Assembly: GCF_002899455.1 (NCBI RefSeq)
Contig: NZ_PPFB01000001.1
Location: 372,001 to 436,000, forward strand
Reading direction: 5' to 3'
Source of the DNA: Streptomyces sp. DH-12
GTDB taxonomy: Bacteria > Actinomycetota > Actinomycetes > Streptomycetales > Streptomycetaceae
Length of the DNA: 64,000 nucleotides
The notes under the pieces are model-generated. The model did not search any database and was not told the DNA's origin. It saw only the letters and a program-made list of their open reading frames with translations. Shown in pieces: positions 33,346-43,616 of the stretch. The first letter of the stretch is position 1, and each line of letters starts with the position of its first letter. A program made the position numbers and the translations under genes.

Positions 33346-34662
33346 TCAGTTCTTGGGCATCTGCTGCTGGGCCTTCTCGAGCTTGGCCCGCACCGACTCG
33401 GTGGTCACCGGCCGCCCCGCGGCGGCGTCGGCGAAGAGCTCCTTGACCGCGGTGCCGACGACGGTCTCGAACTGGGACTCCTCGGGCACCTGCGGGAGCG
33501 CGGTGGCGCTGCTCGCCAGGGTCTCGCGCAGCACGGCGAGCGAAGGCGTGTTGAAGGCCGGGTCCTCCTGCGCGGCCTTGACCGGCGGGATGGAGCCGTA
33601 GGCCTTGTTGAGGATGACCTGCTCTTCCTCGCTGGTCATGAAGTTGATGAACTTCTTGGCGCCGTCGATGTTCTTGGTGTTCTTGAAGACGGCCATGTTG
33701 ATGCCGGCGACCATGGAGTTGGTGGCCCGGCCCGGGCCGGGCTCGCCGGACTGCACGGGGGCGGGCGCCACTCCCCACTCGTCGTCGTTCATGCCCTGGG
33801 CCTTGAAGGTGGCCGACGCGGTCTGCCACAGCACCATGCCCGTCCTGTCCTTCGCGAAGTCGCTCAGGGACTGGTTCTGGGCGTACTCGGCGTTCCCCGG
33901 GGCAATGATCTTGGCCTTGGCCATCAGGTCGACGTACTGCTTGACCGCGGTGACCGCGCCGTCGGAGGTGAAGTCCGGCTTGCCGTCGGGGGTGAAGAAG
34001 TCGGCACCGTGCTGCTTGCCGAGGACGAACACCTGGTGGATGTTGTTCGACAGGTTGGAGCCCTCGGCGCCCAGACCGTTGTACCCCTTCGCGGTGAGCT
34101 TCTTGCCGGCGGCGACCAGCTCGTCCCAGGTTGCCGGCGGCTTGGCTATCCCGGCCTCGGCGAACAGCTTCTTGTTGTAGTAGAGCGCGTAGGCCATGGA
34201 GTACAGCGGCACGGCGGCCGGGTCCTGGCCCTGGACGCCGGTGGAGCCGAGCGCGGACTCCACGAACCGGTCCCGGCCGCCGATCGCCTCGAAGTTCTCG
34301 GCGTCCCAGGGCAGCAGGGCGCCGGTGGCCTGGAGGGAGGCGCTCCAGGTGTTGCCGATGTTGAGGACATCGGGGCCCTGGCCGGAGGTGGTGGCGGTGA
34401 GAATCCGGTTCAGCAGGTCGGACCAGGGCACGACCTCCAGCTTCACCTTGATGCCGGTCTCCTTCTCGAACTTGTCGAGTTCCGGCTGGAGGACCTTCTT
34501 GTCGGCCTCCAGGTTGGCGCCCTGGTTCGAAGCCCAGTAGGTGAGCGTCTTCGGCTGGTCGTTGGAACCCTCCGAGCCGGAGGAGCCCCCGCCACAGGCG
34601 GCCGCGGCGAGAACGAGGGAGAGGGTGACGACGCCGACGGCTGCGGCTCTGATTCTGCGCAT
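33346..34662 (-). CDS. Sugar-binding lipoprotein of ABC importer, 438 aa
   Basis: Extracellular solute-binding protein (family 1) that captures the sugar for the two permeases. The signal sequence ends in a lipobox (LAAAACGG), so it is membrane-anchored through Cys near residue 23. Family blocks follow: LTYWASNQGAN, GQGPDVLNIGNTWSA and YSMAYALYYNKKLFAEAG. The ATG at 34662 gives a normal lipoprotein signal; a longer frame upstream lacks one. First gene of the operon, transcribed from the promoter at 34776-34804 and divergent from the ROK repressor gene. Confidence 0.92.
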   Translation of the reverse strand: MRRIRAAAVGVVTLSLVLAAAACGGGSSGSEGSNDQPKTLTYWASNQGANLEADKKVLQPELDKFEKETGIKVKLEVVPWSDLLNRILTATTSGQGPDVLNIGNTWSASLQATGALLPWDAENFEAIGGRDRFVESALGSTGVQGQDPAAVPLYSMAYALYYNKKLFAEAGIAKPPATWDELVAAGKKLTAKGYNGLGAEGSNLSNNIHQVFVLGKQHGADFFTPDGKPDFTSDGAVTAVKQYVDLMAKAKIIAPGNAEYAQNQSLSDFAKDRTGMVLWQTASATFKAQGMNDDEWGVAPAPVQSGEPGPGRATNSMVAGINMAVFKNTKNIDGAKKFINFMTSEEEQVILNKAYGSIPPVKAAQEDPAFNTPSLAVLRETLASSATALPQVPEESQFETVVGTAVKELFADAAAGRPVTTESVRAKLEKAQQQMPKN

Positions 34663-34760
34663 GTCTTCAGGGGCCCTTCCGGAAAGGTTGACGGACTTCG
34701 TCTGCGGGGAGGGGCGACACGAGTGACGTCCCGCGTTCGAGCCCTGAAGCACCCCGCCGC

Positions 34761-34804
34761 TTAATTCACGGTGTGAGTTAAACCTCAAGTGAAGGTCGCG
34801 TCAA
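34761..34804 (-). promoter_or_regulatory. Promoter of the sugar ABC operon overlapped by a palindromic operator
   Basis: On the minus strand, TTGACG (34804-34799) and TTAACT (34781-34776) are spaced by 17 bases, a plausible sigma-70-type promoter. The -10 lies inside the palindrome TTAATTCAC-GGT-GTGAGTTAA (34761-34781), whose 9-bp arms differ at one position. A repressor bound there would block transcription. The divergent ROK protein is the obvious candidate. Functions are inferred. Confidence 0.7.
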
Positions 34805-34856
34805 GGCCCTTGTCCCATGTATGTTGCGTGCAGGACATTGAGGACGAGGGGGCAGG

Positions 34857-36179
34857 GTGAAGATGCGCAGCGGCCGTACGGTGCGTGACCTGCGGCGTGA
34901 GAATCGCACTGCGGTGTTGCAACGGTTGTATTTCGACGGCCCCCTCAGCCGCTTCTCGCTCGGTCCGGTCACCGGGCTCAGCTCGGGCTCGGTGAGCAAC
35001 GTGGTCTCCGAGCTGGTCGCCGAGGGCTTGGTCGAGGAGGCCGGCAGCGTGGATTCGGCCGGCGGGCGCCCCCGGACGCTGCTGCGTATCAGCGCGCACA
35101 GCGGCTACATGATCGGCGTGGACGTCGGCGAGACACGGGTACGGATCGAGCTGTTCGACCTGTCCCTTACCGAACTCGCGCGGGTGGAACGTCCGTTGGC
35201 GACCGAGAGTCCCCGGCGGGTGGACCGCTACGACGTCGGTGTCGTGGTCGGGCACCTCCGCGAGGGCATCCCCGAGGTCCTGGACCTGGCCGGTATCCCG
35301 GCGGAGCGGCTGCTGGGCGTCGGGATCGGCGTGCCGGGCATCGTCGCCCGGAGTGCGCAGGACGGCGCCGTCGTGCACGGCCAGACCATCGGCTGGGACG
35401 CCGTCCCGCTGGAGCGCCTGCTGCGCGAGTCCCGGCTGCTGCCCGAGGCCGTGCCGTACTACATCGACAACGGTGCCAAGACGCTCGGCCAGGCGGAGAT
35501 GTGGTTCGGGGCCGGGCGGGGGGCGCAGAACGCGGTGGTGGTCCTCTTCGGCTCCGGCGTCGGCGCCTGCGTCGTCACCGACGACATGCGGTCCGGCCGG
35601 GCCCTGGAGTGGGGGCATCTGACCGTACGGGTGCGGGGCCGGAACTGCCGCTGCGGTGCGACGGGCTGCCTGGAGGCGTACGCCGGCGCGGAAGCGCTCC
35701 TGGAACGGTGGGCGGAGGCGGGCGGGCGGCCACCGGCGGGCGCGGACGAGGAGACCGCGCTGACCGCGATGCTCGCCGCCGCGTACCCGGTCCCCGACGC
35801 CGAGGGGGTCACCGCGCCGGCGGATGCGACCGCTCTGGCCGTGCTGGAGGAAACCGCCGAGTACCTGGGCGCCGGTTTCTCCGACCTGATCAACCTGTTC
35901 CAGCCCGAACGCATCCTCGTCGGCGGCTGGGCCGGACTCCAGCTCGGGCGGCGCTTCCTCGACACCGTGCGGGCATACGCCACTTCGTATTCGCTGAAGT
36001 ATCCGGGCGGGCGCGTCGACATCGATCTGGGCACCCTGGGGCCGGACGCCGTCACGGTCGGAGCGGCGATCCTGCCGCTCGCCGCGTTCTTCGCCCGCGG
36101 GGGCCGCCGCGCCGAGGCGGCCCCGGAGCAGCAGAGTCCCGTGTGGCAGACCAGCCTGCGGGAGCGGGCGGCGCAGTGA
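34857..36179 (+). CDS. ROK-family transcriptional repressor, 440 aa
   Basis: Sugar-responsive repressor. It has an N-terminal winged helix-turn-helix (about 8-75; LSRFSLGPVTGLSSGSVSNVV and GRPRTLLRI) and a ROK kinase-like domain with GIGVPGIV and the zinc-binding signature CRCGATGCLEAYAG (near residue 265). The GTG at 34857 follows GAGGGGGCAGG; an ATG two codons on is an alternative. It is divergent from the sugar ABC operon with a palindromic operator in between, so it is the probable local regulator. The kinase-like domain in regulators usually binds, rather than phosphorylates, a sugar. Confidence 0.92.
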   Translation: MKMRSGRTVRDLRRENRTAVLQRLYFDGPLSRFSLGPVTGLSSGSVSNVVSELVAEGLVEEAGSVDSAGGRPRTLLRISAHSGYMIGVDVGETRVRIELFDLSLTELARVERPLATESPRRVDRYDVGVVVGHLREGIPEVLDLAGIPAERLLGVGIGVPGIVARSAQDGAVVHGQTIGWDAVPLERLLRESRLLPEAVPYYIDNGAKTLGQAEMWFGAGRGAQNAVVVLFGSGVGACVVTDDMRSGRALEWGHLTVRVRGRNCRCGATGCLEAYAGAEALLERWAEAGGRPPAGADEETALTAMLAAAYPVPDAEGVTAPADATALAVLEETAEYLGAGFSDLINLFQPERILVGGWAGLQLGRRFLDTVRAYATSYSLKYPGGRVDIDLGTLGPDAVTVGAAILPLAAFFARGGRRAEAAPEQQSPVWQTSLRERAAQ

Positions 36180-36185
36180 GGGGCC

Positions 36186-36580
36186 TCAGCCGTGGAGGGC
36201 CGGGGACTCCACCGTCACCTCGCCCTGCCACCGCGGGTCTCCTGCCGACCTGCCCGCCATGAGCCGATAGGGTCCGGGCTCCACTGCCCAGGCGTGCTCG
36301 TCCTGCGACCAGTGACGCAGGACGCGGGGCGCCGCTTCCTCCTCGGCGGTCACCGTCCGGCCCGGCTCCGCGCGGGCCGCCGCGTATCCGGCGGACCAGC
36401 GTACGGGCCGTTCCACGGCCGGGTCCGGCCGCGCGACGTAGATCTGGACGACCTCCCGCCCGGCGCGGGTACCGGTGTTGCGCAGGTGTGCCCGCACGGT
36501 GGACGCGTCGCCGGCCGTGACCCTTGCCGGCGCGTCGACGGCCCCGTACTCCCAGGTGGTGCACCCGAGGAGGTACGGCC
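36186..36580 (-). pseudogene. C-terminal remnant of a GH3 beta-glucosidase (fibronectin III-like domain)
   Basis: The frame reads LGCTTWEYGAVDAPARV, VRAHLRNTGTRAGREVVQIYVA and YRLMAGRSAGDPRW. This is the final fibronectin-III-like domain of GH3 beta-glucosidases, including the YTTWEYG-like entry. The catalytic domains are gone; the frame abuts the DUF1996 gene end upstream. It lies convergent to the ROK gene. It is best read as the tail of a deleted beta-glucosidase of the same sugar locus. Confidence 0.7.
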
Positions 36581-36582
36581 GG

Positions 36583-37659
36583 TCAGGACAGTCGGTAGTC
36601 CGCGTTCAGGACCGCGTCCCGTTCCGGGTGGTACAGGTCGTAGCCGCGCGCGTCGCACTGGAAACCGCCCCTGATGCACCCGTCGACCAGTGCCTTGAGG
36701 GTGCGCTCCTCCCACGCGTTGAAGAAGTCGTAGTGGAAGGAGTAGCCGCGACCGCCGGCCAGGCGGACCTGGCTCATGTCGCCGTTGACCGGGAAGGCCA
36801 TCTTGAACTCGATCATCGGCACGGCGACCGGGTGGGAGGCCGGGCACATGGTGTCGTTGGTGCCGGGTTTGACGGCCGGGTAGGCCATGTGGCTCTTGTG
36901 GTCGGGGGTGTCGAGGTACTTGCCGTCCCAGCAACTGGGCGCCTGCATACGGAGGTTGATCTGTACGTCGGGCCTGCTCGGGCAGCTCGCCGGGAAGTCG
37001 GTGTTGAAGAAGCTGTCACCGCATTCCCAGCCCTCGACGAAGCCGCAGTGGCGGCGGAACTCGTCGGCGCTCTGCATCGGGTCGCCCACGACGAACCGCA
37101 GCCCCTTGGGGAAGGGCCGCACGCTGGTGTAGTCGGTGACACCTGCCTTGTAGTAGATGACCTGCGGGCCCACCGGAAGGATCTTCTTGTCCCCGTCGTA
37201 CAGGGAGGGCATCCAGTACGCGGAGCCGTCGGCGGGTGCGAGGCACTTGGTGGCGCCGCCGTAGAGCGAATCGGTGGTGCTGTGCGCGTCGGTCGAGGTG
37301 TTGCCCATGAAGGTGTGGTCGTGGGACCTGCCCGGCTGTCCCGGGTACACGATCGGGTCGTCCGGCGCGGTGTGCGTGACGGAGCAGTTGGCCTGGAACT
37401 CCTTGTGGTAGCGCGGCGGCGGAGTGTGCGTGGACGGTGTGACGCCGGTGACCTGGGGGACGGCCGGTATGTAACCGTCCCCGTCGTGGTCGTCGCCGGA
37501 CGCCTGGGCCGACACGGCCGTCGTGTGCCTGGCGTGGCCGCCGGCCGCGGCGGCGCTTCCCGGATCGGCCGCGGTGGCGACCGTACCGAGACCGAGGACG
37601 GATGCGACGAGAGCGCTTCCGAGAAGGAGCGCGGGGAGTCGTTTCGTACGCCATCTCAT
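36583..37659 (-). CDS. Secreted DUF1996 protein, 358 aa
   Basis: Signal peptide (LPALLLGSALVASVLGLGTVATAA) followed by a DUF1996 domain with FQANCSVTHTAPDDP, HDHTFMG (conserved His pair), AYWMPSLYDG and a Cys-rich C-terminal half (CPSRPDVQINLRMQAPSCWDGK, SHMAYP). The family's activity is unknown; members are extracellular and common in cellulolytic fungi and actinomycetes. GGAGG lies 6 bases before the ATG. It sits between glucan-degrading genes, which suggests a role in polysaccharide breakdown. A hairpin upstream separates it from the next gene, so it is probably its own unit. Confidence 0.85.
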   Translation of the reverse strand: MRWRTKRLPALLLGSALVASVLGLGTVATAADPGSAAAAGGHARHTTAVSAQASGDDHDGDGYIPAVPQVTGVTPSTHTPPPRYHKEFQANCSVTHTAPDDPIVYPGQPGRSHDHTFMGNTSTDAHSTTDSLYGGATKCLAPADGSAYWMPSLYDGDKKILPVGPQVIYYKAGVTDYTSVRPFPKGLRFVVGDPMQSADEFRRHCGFVEGWECGDSFFNTDFPASCPSRPDVQINLRMQAPSCWDGKYLDTPDHKSHMAYPAVKPGTNDTMCPASHPVAVPMIEFKMAFPVNGDMSQVRLAGGRGYSFHYDFFNAWEERTLKALVDGCIRGGFQCDARGYDLYHPERDAVLNADYRLS

Positions 37660-37696
37660 GGAGGGCCTCCAGCCCGTGGGTGGGGGGTGTGGTGAT

Positions 37697-37728
37697 CCGG
37701 CAGGGGGCTGAGCGCGGCCCCCTGCCGG
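37697..37728 (-). terminator. Hairpin terminator after the discoidin-domain gene
   Basis: A perfect 12-bp stem (CCGGCAGGGGGC with GCCCCCTGCCGG) closes an 8-base loop, 33 bp beyond the stop of the gene at 37762-38274. It separates that gene from the DUF1996 gene. Confidence 0.85.
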
Positions 37729-37761
37729 GGCCTGGCGTGGTGCGTCAGCAGGAGACGTGCG

Positions 37762-38274
37762 TCAGCTGTAGACGCCGAACTCGTGGAGCGAGCAGCCCCA
37801 GCCCGTCCCTCTGGCCGTCAGGTGGAGACGGACGTGCCGTGCGGTCGCCGTGACGTCGATGGTGTCGATGTCGCCGTTGCCGGTCGTCGTGGAGTGGACC
37901 GTGCGCCAGGTGCTTCCGTCGTCGGACACCCGGACCTCATAGGACTTCGCACAGGCCGGGTCCCACTGCAACTGGAGCTTGCGGATCGCGGTGGGGGCGC
38001 CGAGGCCGACGCGGATCCACTGCGGGTCGCTCCAGTCACTGGCCCAGCGGGTGCCGGCCCTGCCGTCGGTCGCCTCGGCGGGCTCGCAGGGGCATTCGCC
38101 GTACGACTGCTGGAAGGAGGAGGCGGTGGCGGTCCTGCCCTGCGACAGCAGGGTGTCGGCCGCCTGGGCGGGCGGGGCGGTGAGGGTGAGCGACGAGGCC
38201 ACCAGCGCGCCGAGGGCCAGCACGGCGAGGCCGGGGCGGCGGGCCGGGGCGGGTGGTGAGGGAGGTCTGGACAC
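37762..38274 (-). CDS. Secreted stand-alone F5/8 type C (discoidin) domain protein, 170 aa
   Basis: Signal peptide (LAVLALGALVASSLTLTAPPAQA) followed by a single discoidin/CBM32-type domain (about 40-170) and nothing else. Blocks: DTLLSQGRTATASS, WASDWSDPQWIRVGLG, YEVRVSDDGSTWRTVHST and the closing GCSLHEFGVYS. The same blocks occur in the neighbouring GH55 and GH16 proteins, where they are presumably glucan-binding modules. A secreted binding domain without a catalytic partner may help attach to or loosen a polysaccharide. Four Cys residues (CPC, C, C) could form disulfides. Confidence 0.85.
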   Translation of the reverse strand: MSRPPSPPAPARRPGLAVLALGALVASSLTLTAPPAQAADTLLSQGRTATASSFQQSYGECPCEPAEATDGRAGTRWASDWSDPQWIRVGLGAPTAIRKLQLQWDPACAKSYEVRVSDDGSTWRTVHSTTTGNGDIDTIDVTATARHVRLHLTARGTGWGCSLHEFGVYS

Positions 38275-38532
38275 ATCTGCTCCTGGCAGGTCGAAGTGCC
38301 GGGTGGGGAGCGCTCACCAGGAAGCCCCGGCCCCGTACGGCGCATGGCTGCGGCGTGCCGCCCAGTGCGGGAAGGCACGGTCGCCCGGGGGCGTTGCGGG
38401 GTGCGGCCCCGGGCGCCCGGTTCAGGCACCGGGCCGCGGGGCCCCTCCGGGCCGGGGCGCGGGTGTGTCACCCGGACCGGAGGGGAATCGGTGCCGTCGG
38501 ACGGATCACCCGGCCGGCCGGCGGACGGCGTG
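38275..38532. other. Gap of 258 bp without a gene
   Basis: Separates the GH55 gene from the discoidin-domain gene, which run in the same direction. It is GC-rich with several short imperfect hairpins; no single strong terminator stands out. Confidence 0.4.
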
Positions 38533-40725
<2,193 letters not shown>

Positions 40726-40756
40726 GTGGGGGCTCCTTGGAAACGAAAACGACAGG

Positions 40757-40803
40757 GGAGAGCGTTCTCCGGAACCTTGCCCGCAACGAGACGGGGCGGT
40801 CAA
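40757..40803 (-). promoter_or_regulatory. Promoter and operator of the GH55 gene
   Basis: On the minus strand TTGACC (40803-40798) and CAAGGT (40779-40774) are spaced 18 bases. Just downstream lies a perfect palindrome GGAGA-GCGT-TCTCC (40757-40770), placed to block initiation. Its core GAGCGTTCTC recurs at the GH16 promoter in the same relative position. It resembles LacI-family operators. No LacI gene is in the window, so the repressor is unknown. Confidence 0.65.
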
Positions 40804-41054
40804 GGATCTGTCATTACTTATCTTTTATCTTTCATTAAGTAGCAGTTGAGCGCCGGTGCGTCCGAGGCACGGCTGGTGCGGCATCGACGGGGACCCGGCC
40901 GCACCACCGGTCAGCCCCACCGCGCGGCGGCCGGCAAGGCTTCCGGAGGGGACACCGCGGACAGGCACGGCATGAGGGAAACCGTTCGCCCCACAGGCGA
41001 GTCGATGCACCGCCAGGTGCGGATTACACGTTTTCTCAAGGTGAACGTAAACCC

Positions 41055-41104
41055 TTGACACACCTTCTCGACGCCAGCAGGCTCCCCCTCCAGAGAACGC
41101 TCCC
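41055..41104 (+). promoter_or_regulatory. Promoter and operator of the GH16 gene
   Basis: TTGACA (41055-41060) and CAGGCT (41078-41083) are spaced 17 bases. GAGAACGCTCCC (41093-41104) follows; its complement GGGAGCGTTCTC matches the GH55 operator core. Same layout as the divergent GH55 gene. Confidence 0.65.
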
Positions 41105-41143
41105 TGTCCTTCTGGCCCCACCCGATCGCTTCGAGGAGCCGCC

Positions 41144-42877
41144 GTGAGTCCGATGCGCCGCCGCCTGGGCCTGCTCATGGCCCTCGCGGTCATCCTGCTG
41201 TCGTTCGCCGGCCTGCCGGGCCCCCCGTCCGCCCACGCCGCCGACCCCCTGCTTTCCCAGGGCAGACCGGTGACGGTCTCGTCCGCGGAGAACCCGTTCG
41301 CCGGCGTCAACGCCGTGGACGGTGATCCGGGCACCCGCTGGTCCAGCGCCTTCGCCGACCCCCAGTGGATCCAGGTCGACCTGGGTGCTTCCGCCAAGAT
41401 CAGCGAGGTCGCCCTGAACTGGGAGGCCGCCTACGCCAAGGCGTTCCAGATCCAGGTGTCCGCCGACGCCCGTACCTGGTCCACGGTCCACGAGACCGCC
41501 GCCGGTACCGGTGGCGACCAGCGGCTGACCGTCTCGGGCACCGGCCGGTACGTCCGCATGTACGGCACCCAACGAGCCACCCCGTACGGCTACTCCCTGT
41601 GGGAGTTCCAGGTGTACGGCAGCAAGGACACCGGCGGCGACCCGGATCCCGCCCCCGGCGAGAAGCTCCTGTCCTACGGCAGGACCGGCACGGCGTCCAG
41701 CTCGCAGCACGACGGTCACTGCTGGGAGTGCTCCCCCGCCCGCGCCTTCGACCGCGACCCCGCCACCCGCTGGGCGACCAGCCCCACGAACGGCTGGACC
41801 GACCCCGGCTGGATCTCCGTCGACCTGGGCGCGTCGGCGCAGATCAGCAAGGTGGTGCTCCAGTGGGACCCGGCCTACGCCAGGTCGTTCCAGATCCAGG
41901 TCTCGTCCGACAACACGAACTGGACCCCGATCTACTCGACCACCACCGGCACCGGCTTCAAGCAGACGCTGGCCGTCTCCGGAACCGGCCGGTACGTCCG
42001 CATGTACGGCACCCAGCGAGCCACCCCGTACGGCTACTCGCTGTGGGAGTTCCAGGTGTACGGCGCCGGCGGAGCCCCGATCACCCCGCCTCCGCTGCCA
42101 CCCGGCCCCGCCGACCCGCCCCGGATCGTCTGGCAGGACGAGTTCAACTCCCCGGCGGGCACCAGGCCCGACCCAGCCAAATGGTCCGCGGACCCCGGCA
42201 CCGGCCCCAACAACGAACTGGAGTACTACACCCACCACGACAACGTGAGCATGGACGGCGCCGGTCACCTCGTCATAGAGGCACGCAAACAGGCCACGCC
42301 CGGCACCTCGTGCCCGGCCGACCCGCTCACCGGGAGCGGCACCTGCCAGTACACCTCCGCCCGGATCAACACCGGCAACAAGTTCGAGTTCACATACGGC
42401 CGGGTCGAGGCGCGGATCAAGGTGCCCAAGGGCAACGGTCTGTGGCCCGCCTTCTGGATGATGGGCGCCGACTTCCTCGACGGCCGTCCGTGGCCGTACA
42501 ACGGCGAGATCGACATCATGGAAGTCCTCGGAAAGGACGTGAAGACCTCGTACTCGACCGTCCACGCACCGGCCTACAACGGCGGCGGCGGGGTCGGCGC
42601 CCCCTACAAGCTGCCGGGTGACGCCGACTACTCGGACGACTTCCACGTGTGGGCCGCCCACTGGGACAGCAAGGGCATCGTCTACAGCCTCGACGGCCGG
42701 ACCGTCCTCACGCTCGACAAGGCCCAGATCGAACAGACCCGCGGCCCGTGGGTCTTCGACCACCCCTTCTACCTGATCCTCAACCTCGCCGTCGGCGGCG
42801 ACTGGCCCGGACCGCCCGACGCCTCGACCCCGTTCCCGGCGAAGATGCTGGTCGACTACGTTCGGGTCTATCAGTGA
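41144..42877 (+). CDS. Secreted GH16 endo-beta-1,3-glucanase with two discoidin domains, 577 aa
   Basis: Signal peptide to about residue 32 (ending PPSAHAA), discoidin domain 1 at about 35-162, discoidin domain 2 at about 170-307, a short Pro-rich linker and a GH16 catalytic domain at about 322-577. The catalytic motif GEIDIMEVLG (ExDxxE) is near residue 453, and RIKVPKGNGLWPAFWMMG precedes it. The enzyme cuts internal beta-1,3 (laminarin-type) bonds. GTG 41144 follows GAGGAG with a 5-base spacer. Discoidin domains like these also occur in GH55 and the lone protein at 37762. A strong hairpin follows the stop. Confidence 0.92.
   Translation: MSPMRRRLGLLMALAVILLSFAGLPGPPSAHAADPLLSQGRPVTVSSAENPFAGVNAVDGDPGTRWSSAFADPQWIQVDLGASAKISEVALNWEAAYAKAFQIQVSADARTWSTVHETAAGTGGDQRLTVSGTGRYVRMYGTQRATPYGYSLWEFQVYGSKDTGGDPDPAPGEKLLSYGRTGTASSSQHDGHCWECSPARAFDRDPATRWATSPTNGWTDPGWISVDLGASAQISKVVLQWDPAYARSFQIQVSSDNTNWTPIYSTTTGTGFKQTLAVSGTGRYVRMYGTQRATPYGYSLWEFQVYGAGGAPITPPPLPPGPADPPRIVWQDEFNSPAGTRPDPAKWSADPGTGPNNELEYYTHHDNVSMDGAGHLVIEARKQATPGTSCPADPLTGSGTCQYTSARINTGNKFEFTYGRVEARIKVPKGNGLWPAFWMMGADFLDGRPWPYNGEIDIMEVLGKDVKTSYSTVHAPAYNGGGGVGAPYKLPGDADYSDDFHVWAAHWDSKGIVYSLDGRTVLTLDKAQIEQTRGPWVFDHPFYLILNLAVGGDWPGPPDASTPFPAKMLVDYVRVYQ
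41531..42064 (+). repeat. Near-identical 90-bp repeats in the two discoidin domains of the GH16 gene
   Basis: Segments 41531-41620 and 41975-42064 both encode TGRYVRMYGTQRATPYGYSL plus WEFQVYG. They differ at only a few, mainly silent, bases, while the rest of the two domains is clearly diverged. Recent gene conversion or a partial duplication explains this. Confidence 0.8.
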
Positions 42878-42897
42878 CACGCCGTCCGCCGTGAACC

Positions 42898-42928
42898 GAG
42901 GGGCCGGGATCAGCGGTCCCGGCCCCTC
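42898..42928 (+). terminator. Hairpin terminator after the GH16 gene
   Basis: A perfect 12-bp stem (GAGGGGCCGGGA with TCCCGGCCCCTC) and a 7-base loop lie 20 bp after the stop codon. Confidence 0.88.
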
Positions 42929-43616
42929 CCCTCGGGAAGCCCGGACCCCGACCCGGTCCGGTTCGCCGGGCATCCCCGAAACGCAATCCATCCCCGCGCG
43001 AAGCGCCCCAGGAGAACGGCGCGGTGGATCCGCCAGCGCATCATGGCCGGCGGTCCCTTCGAAGTCCGGACAGGCGCCGGGACCATCGGCAGCGTTCCAG
43101 GCCGGCCGCCCACCCGGTCGCTCTTGGCGGCGGCAGTACTCCTCGTTGAGGTATTTGAGTCGGCGACGGCCCTCCTCCCCCGCTCGTGCGGCCCCGGGGG
43201 CCGGGACACCGACTCGGTGTGCAGCTTGAGACCAGGTCGGTCAGTGTGGAGGGCGCAGGCGAGGGCCACGGCCCGCTGGTCAGATTGACGCCGAGGGACC
43301 AGTGCTCACACGCCAGTTGGTAGTTGCGGCTGAGGAACGACCCCACCGGAAGCGGCGCCGGGCGGCATTGTCATCCGTACGGCCCTGTCAGTGCCCGCTG
43401 GCAGAACGGCGGGCGGTTCGCACGGTGGCCTGCCCTGTGCGCAGGGAGCGGAGACCGTCGCCGGATGCACGCTCCGGGCACCCGCCCGCGCACACCCGCA
43501 CGGTGATCGCCTACACCATCTCGCGGGACGCCATCCAGGCCGGTGGTGTGCTCAGTTCGACCCCGAAGCTCAGAACTCCTGACGGGACGGTCGCCATGAC
43601 CCTCGCGCGTGGCGGG
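42929..43616. other. 688 bp without a convincing gene
   Basis: Only short, overlapping ORFs of biased composition occur on both strands; none matches a family I recognise. Codon-position bias is weaker than in flanking genes. It may hold decayed sequence. Confidence 0.45.

Noticed and set aside
40815..40841. AT-rich inverted repeat TACTTA-N15-TAAGTA upstream of the GH55 gene
   Set aside because: Arms are short and the spacer long. It lies upstream of the better-supported promoter, so I could not assign it a function.
42929..43616. Several ORFs of 60-117 codons on both strands
   Set aside because: They overlap each other, have no recognisable domain, and none has a good ribosome-binding site.
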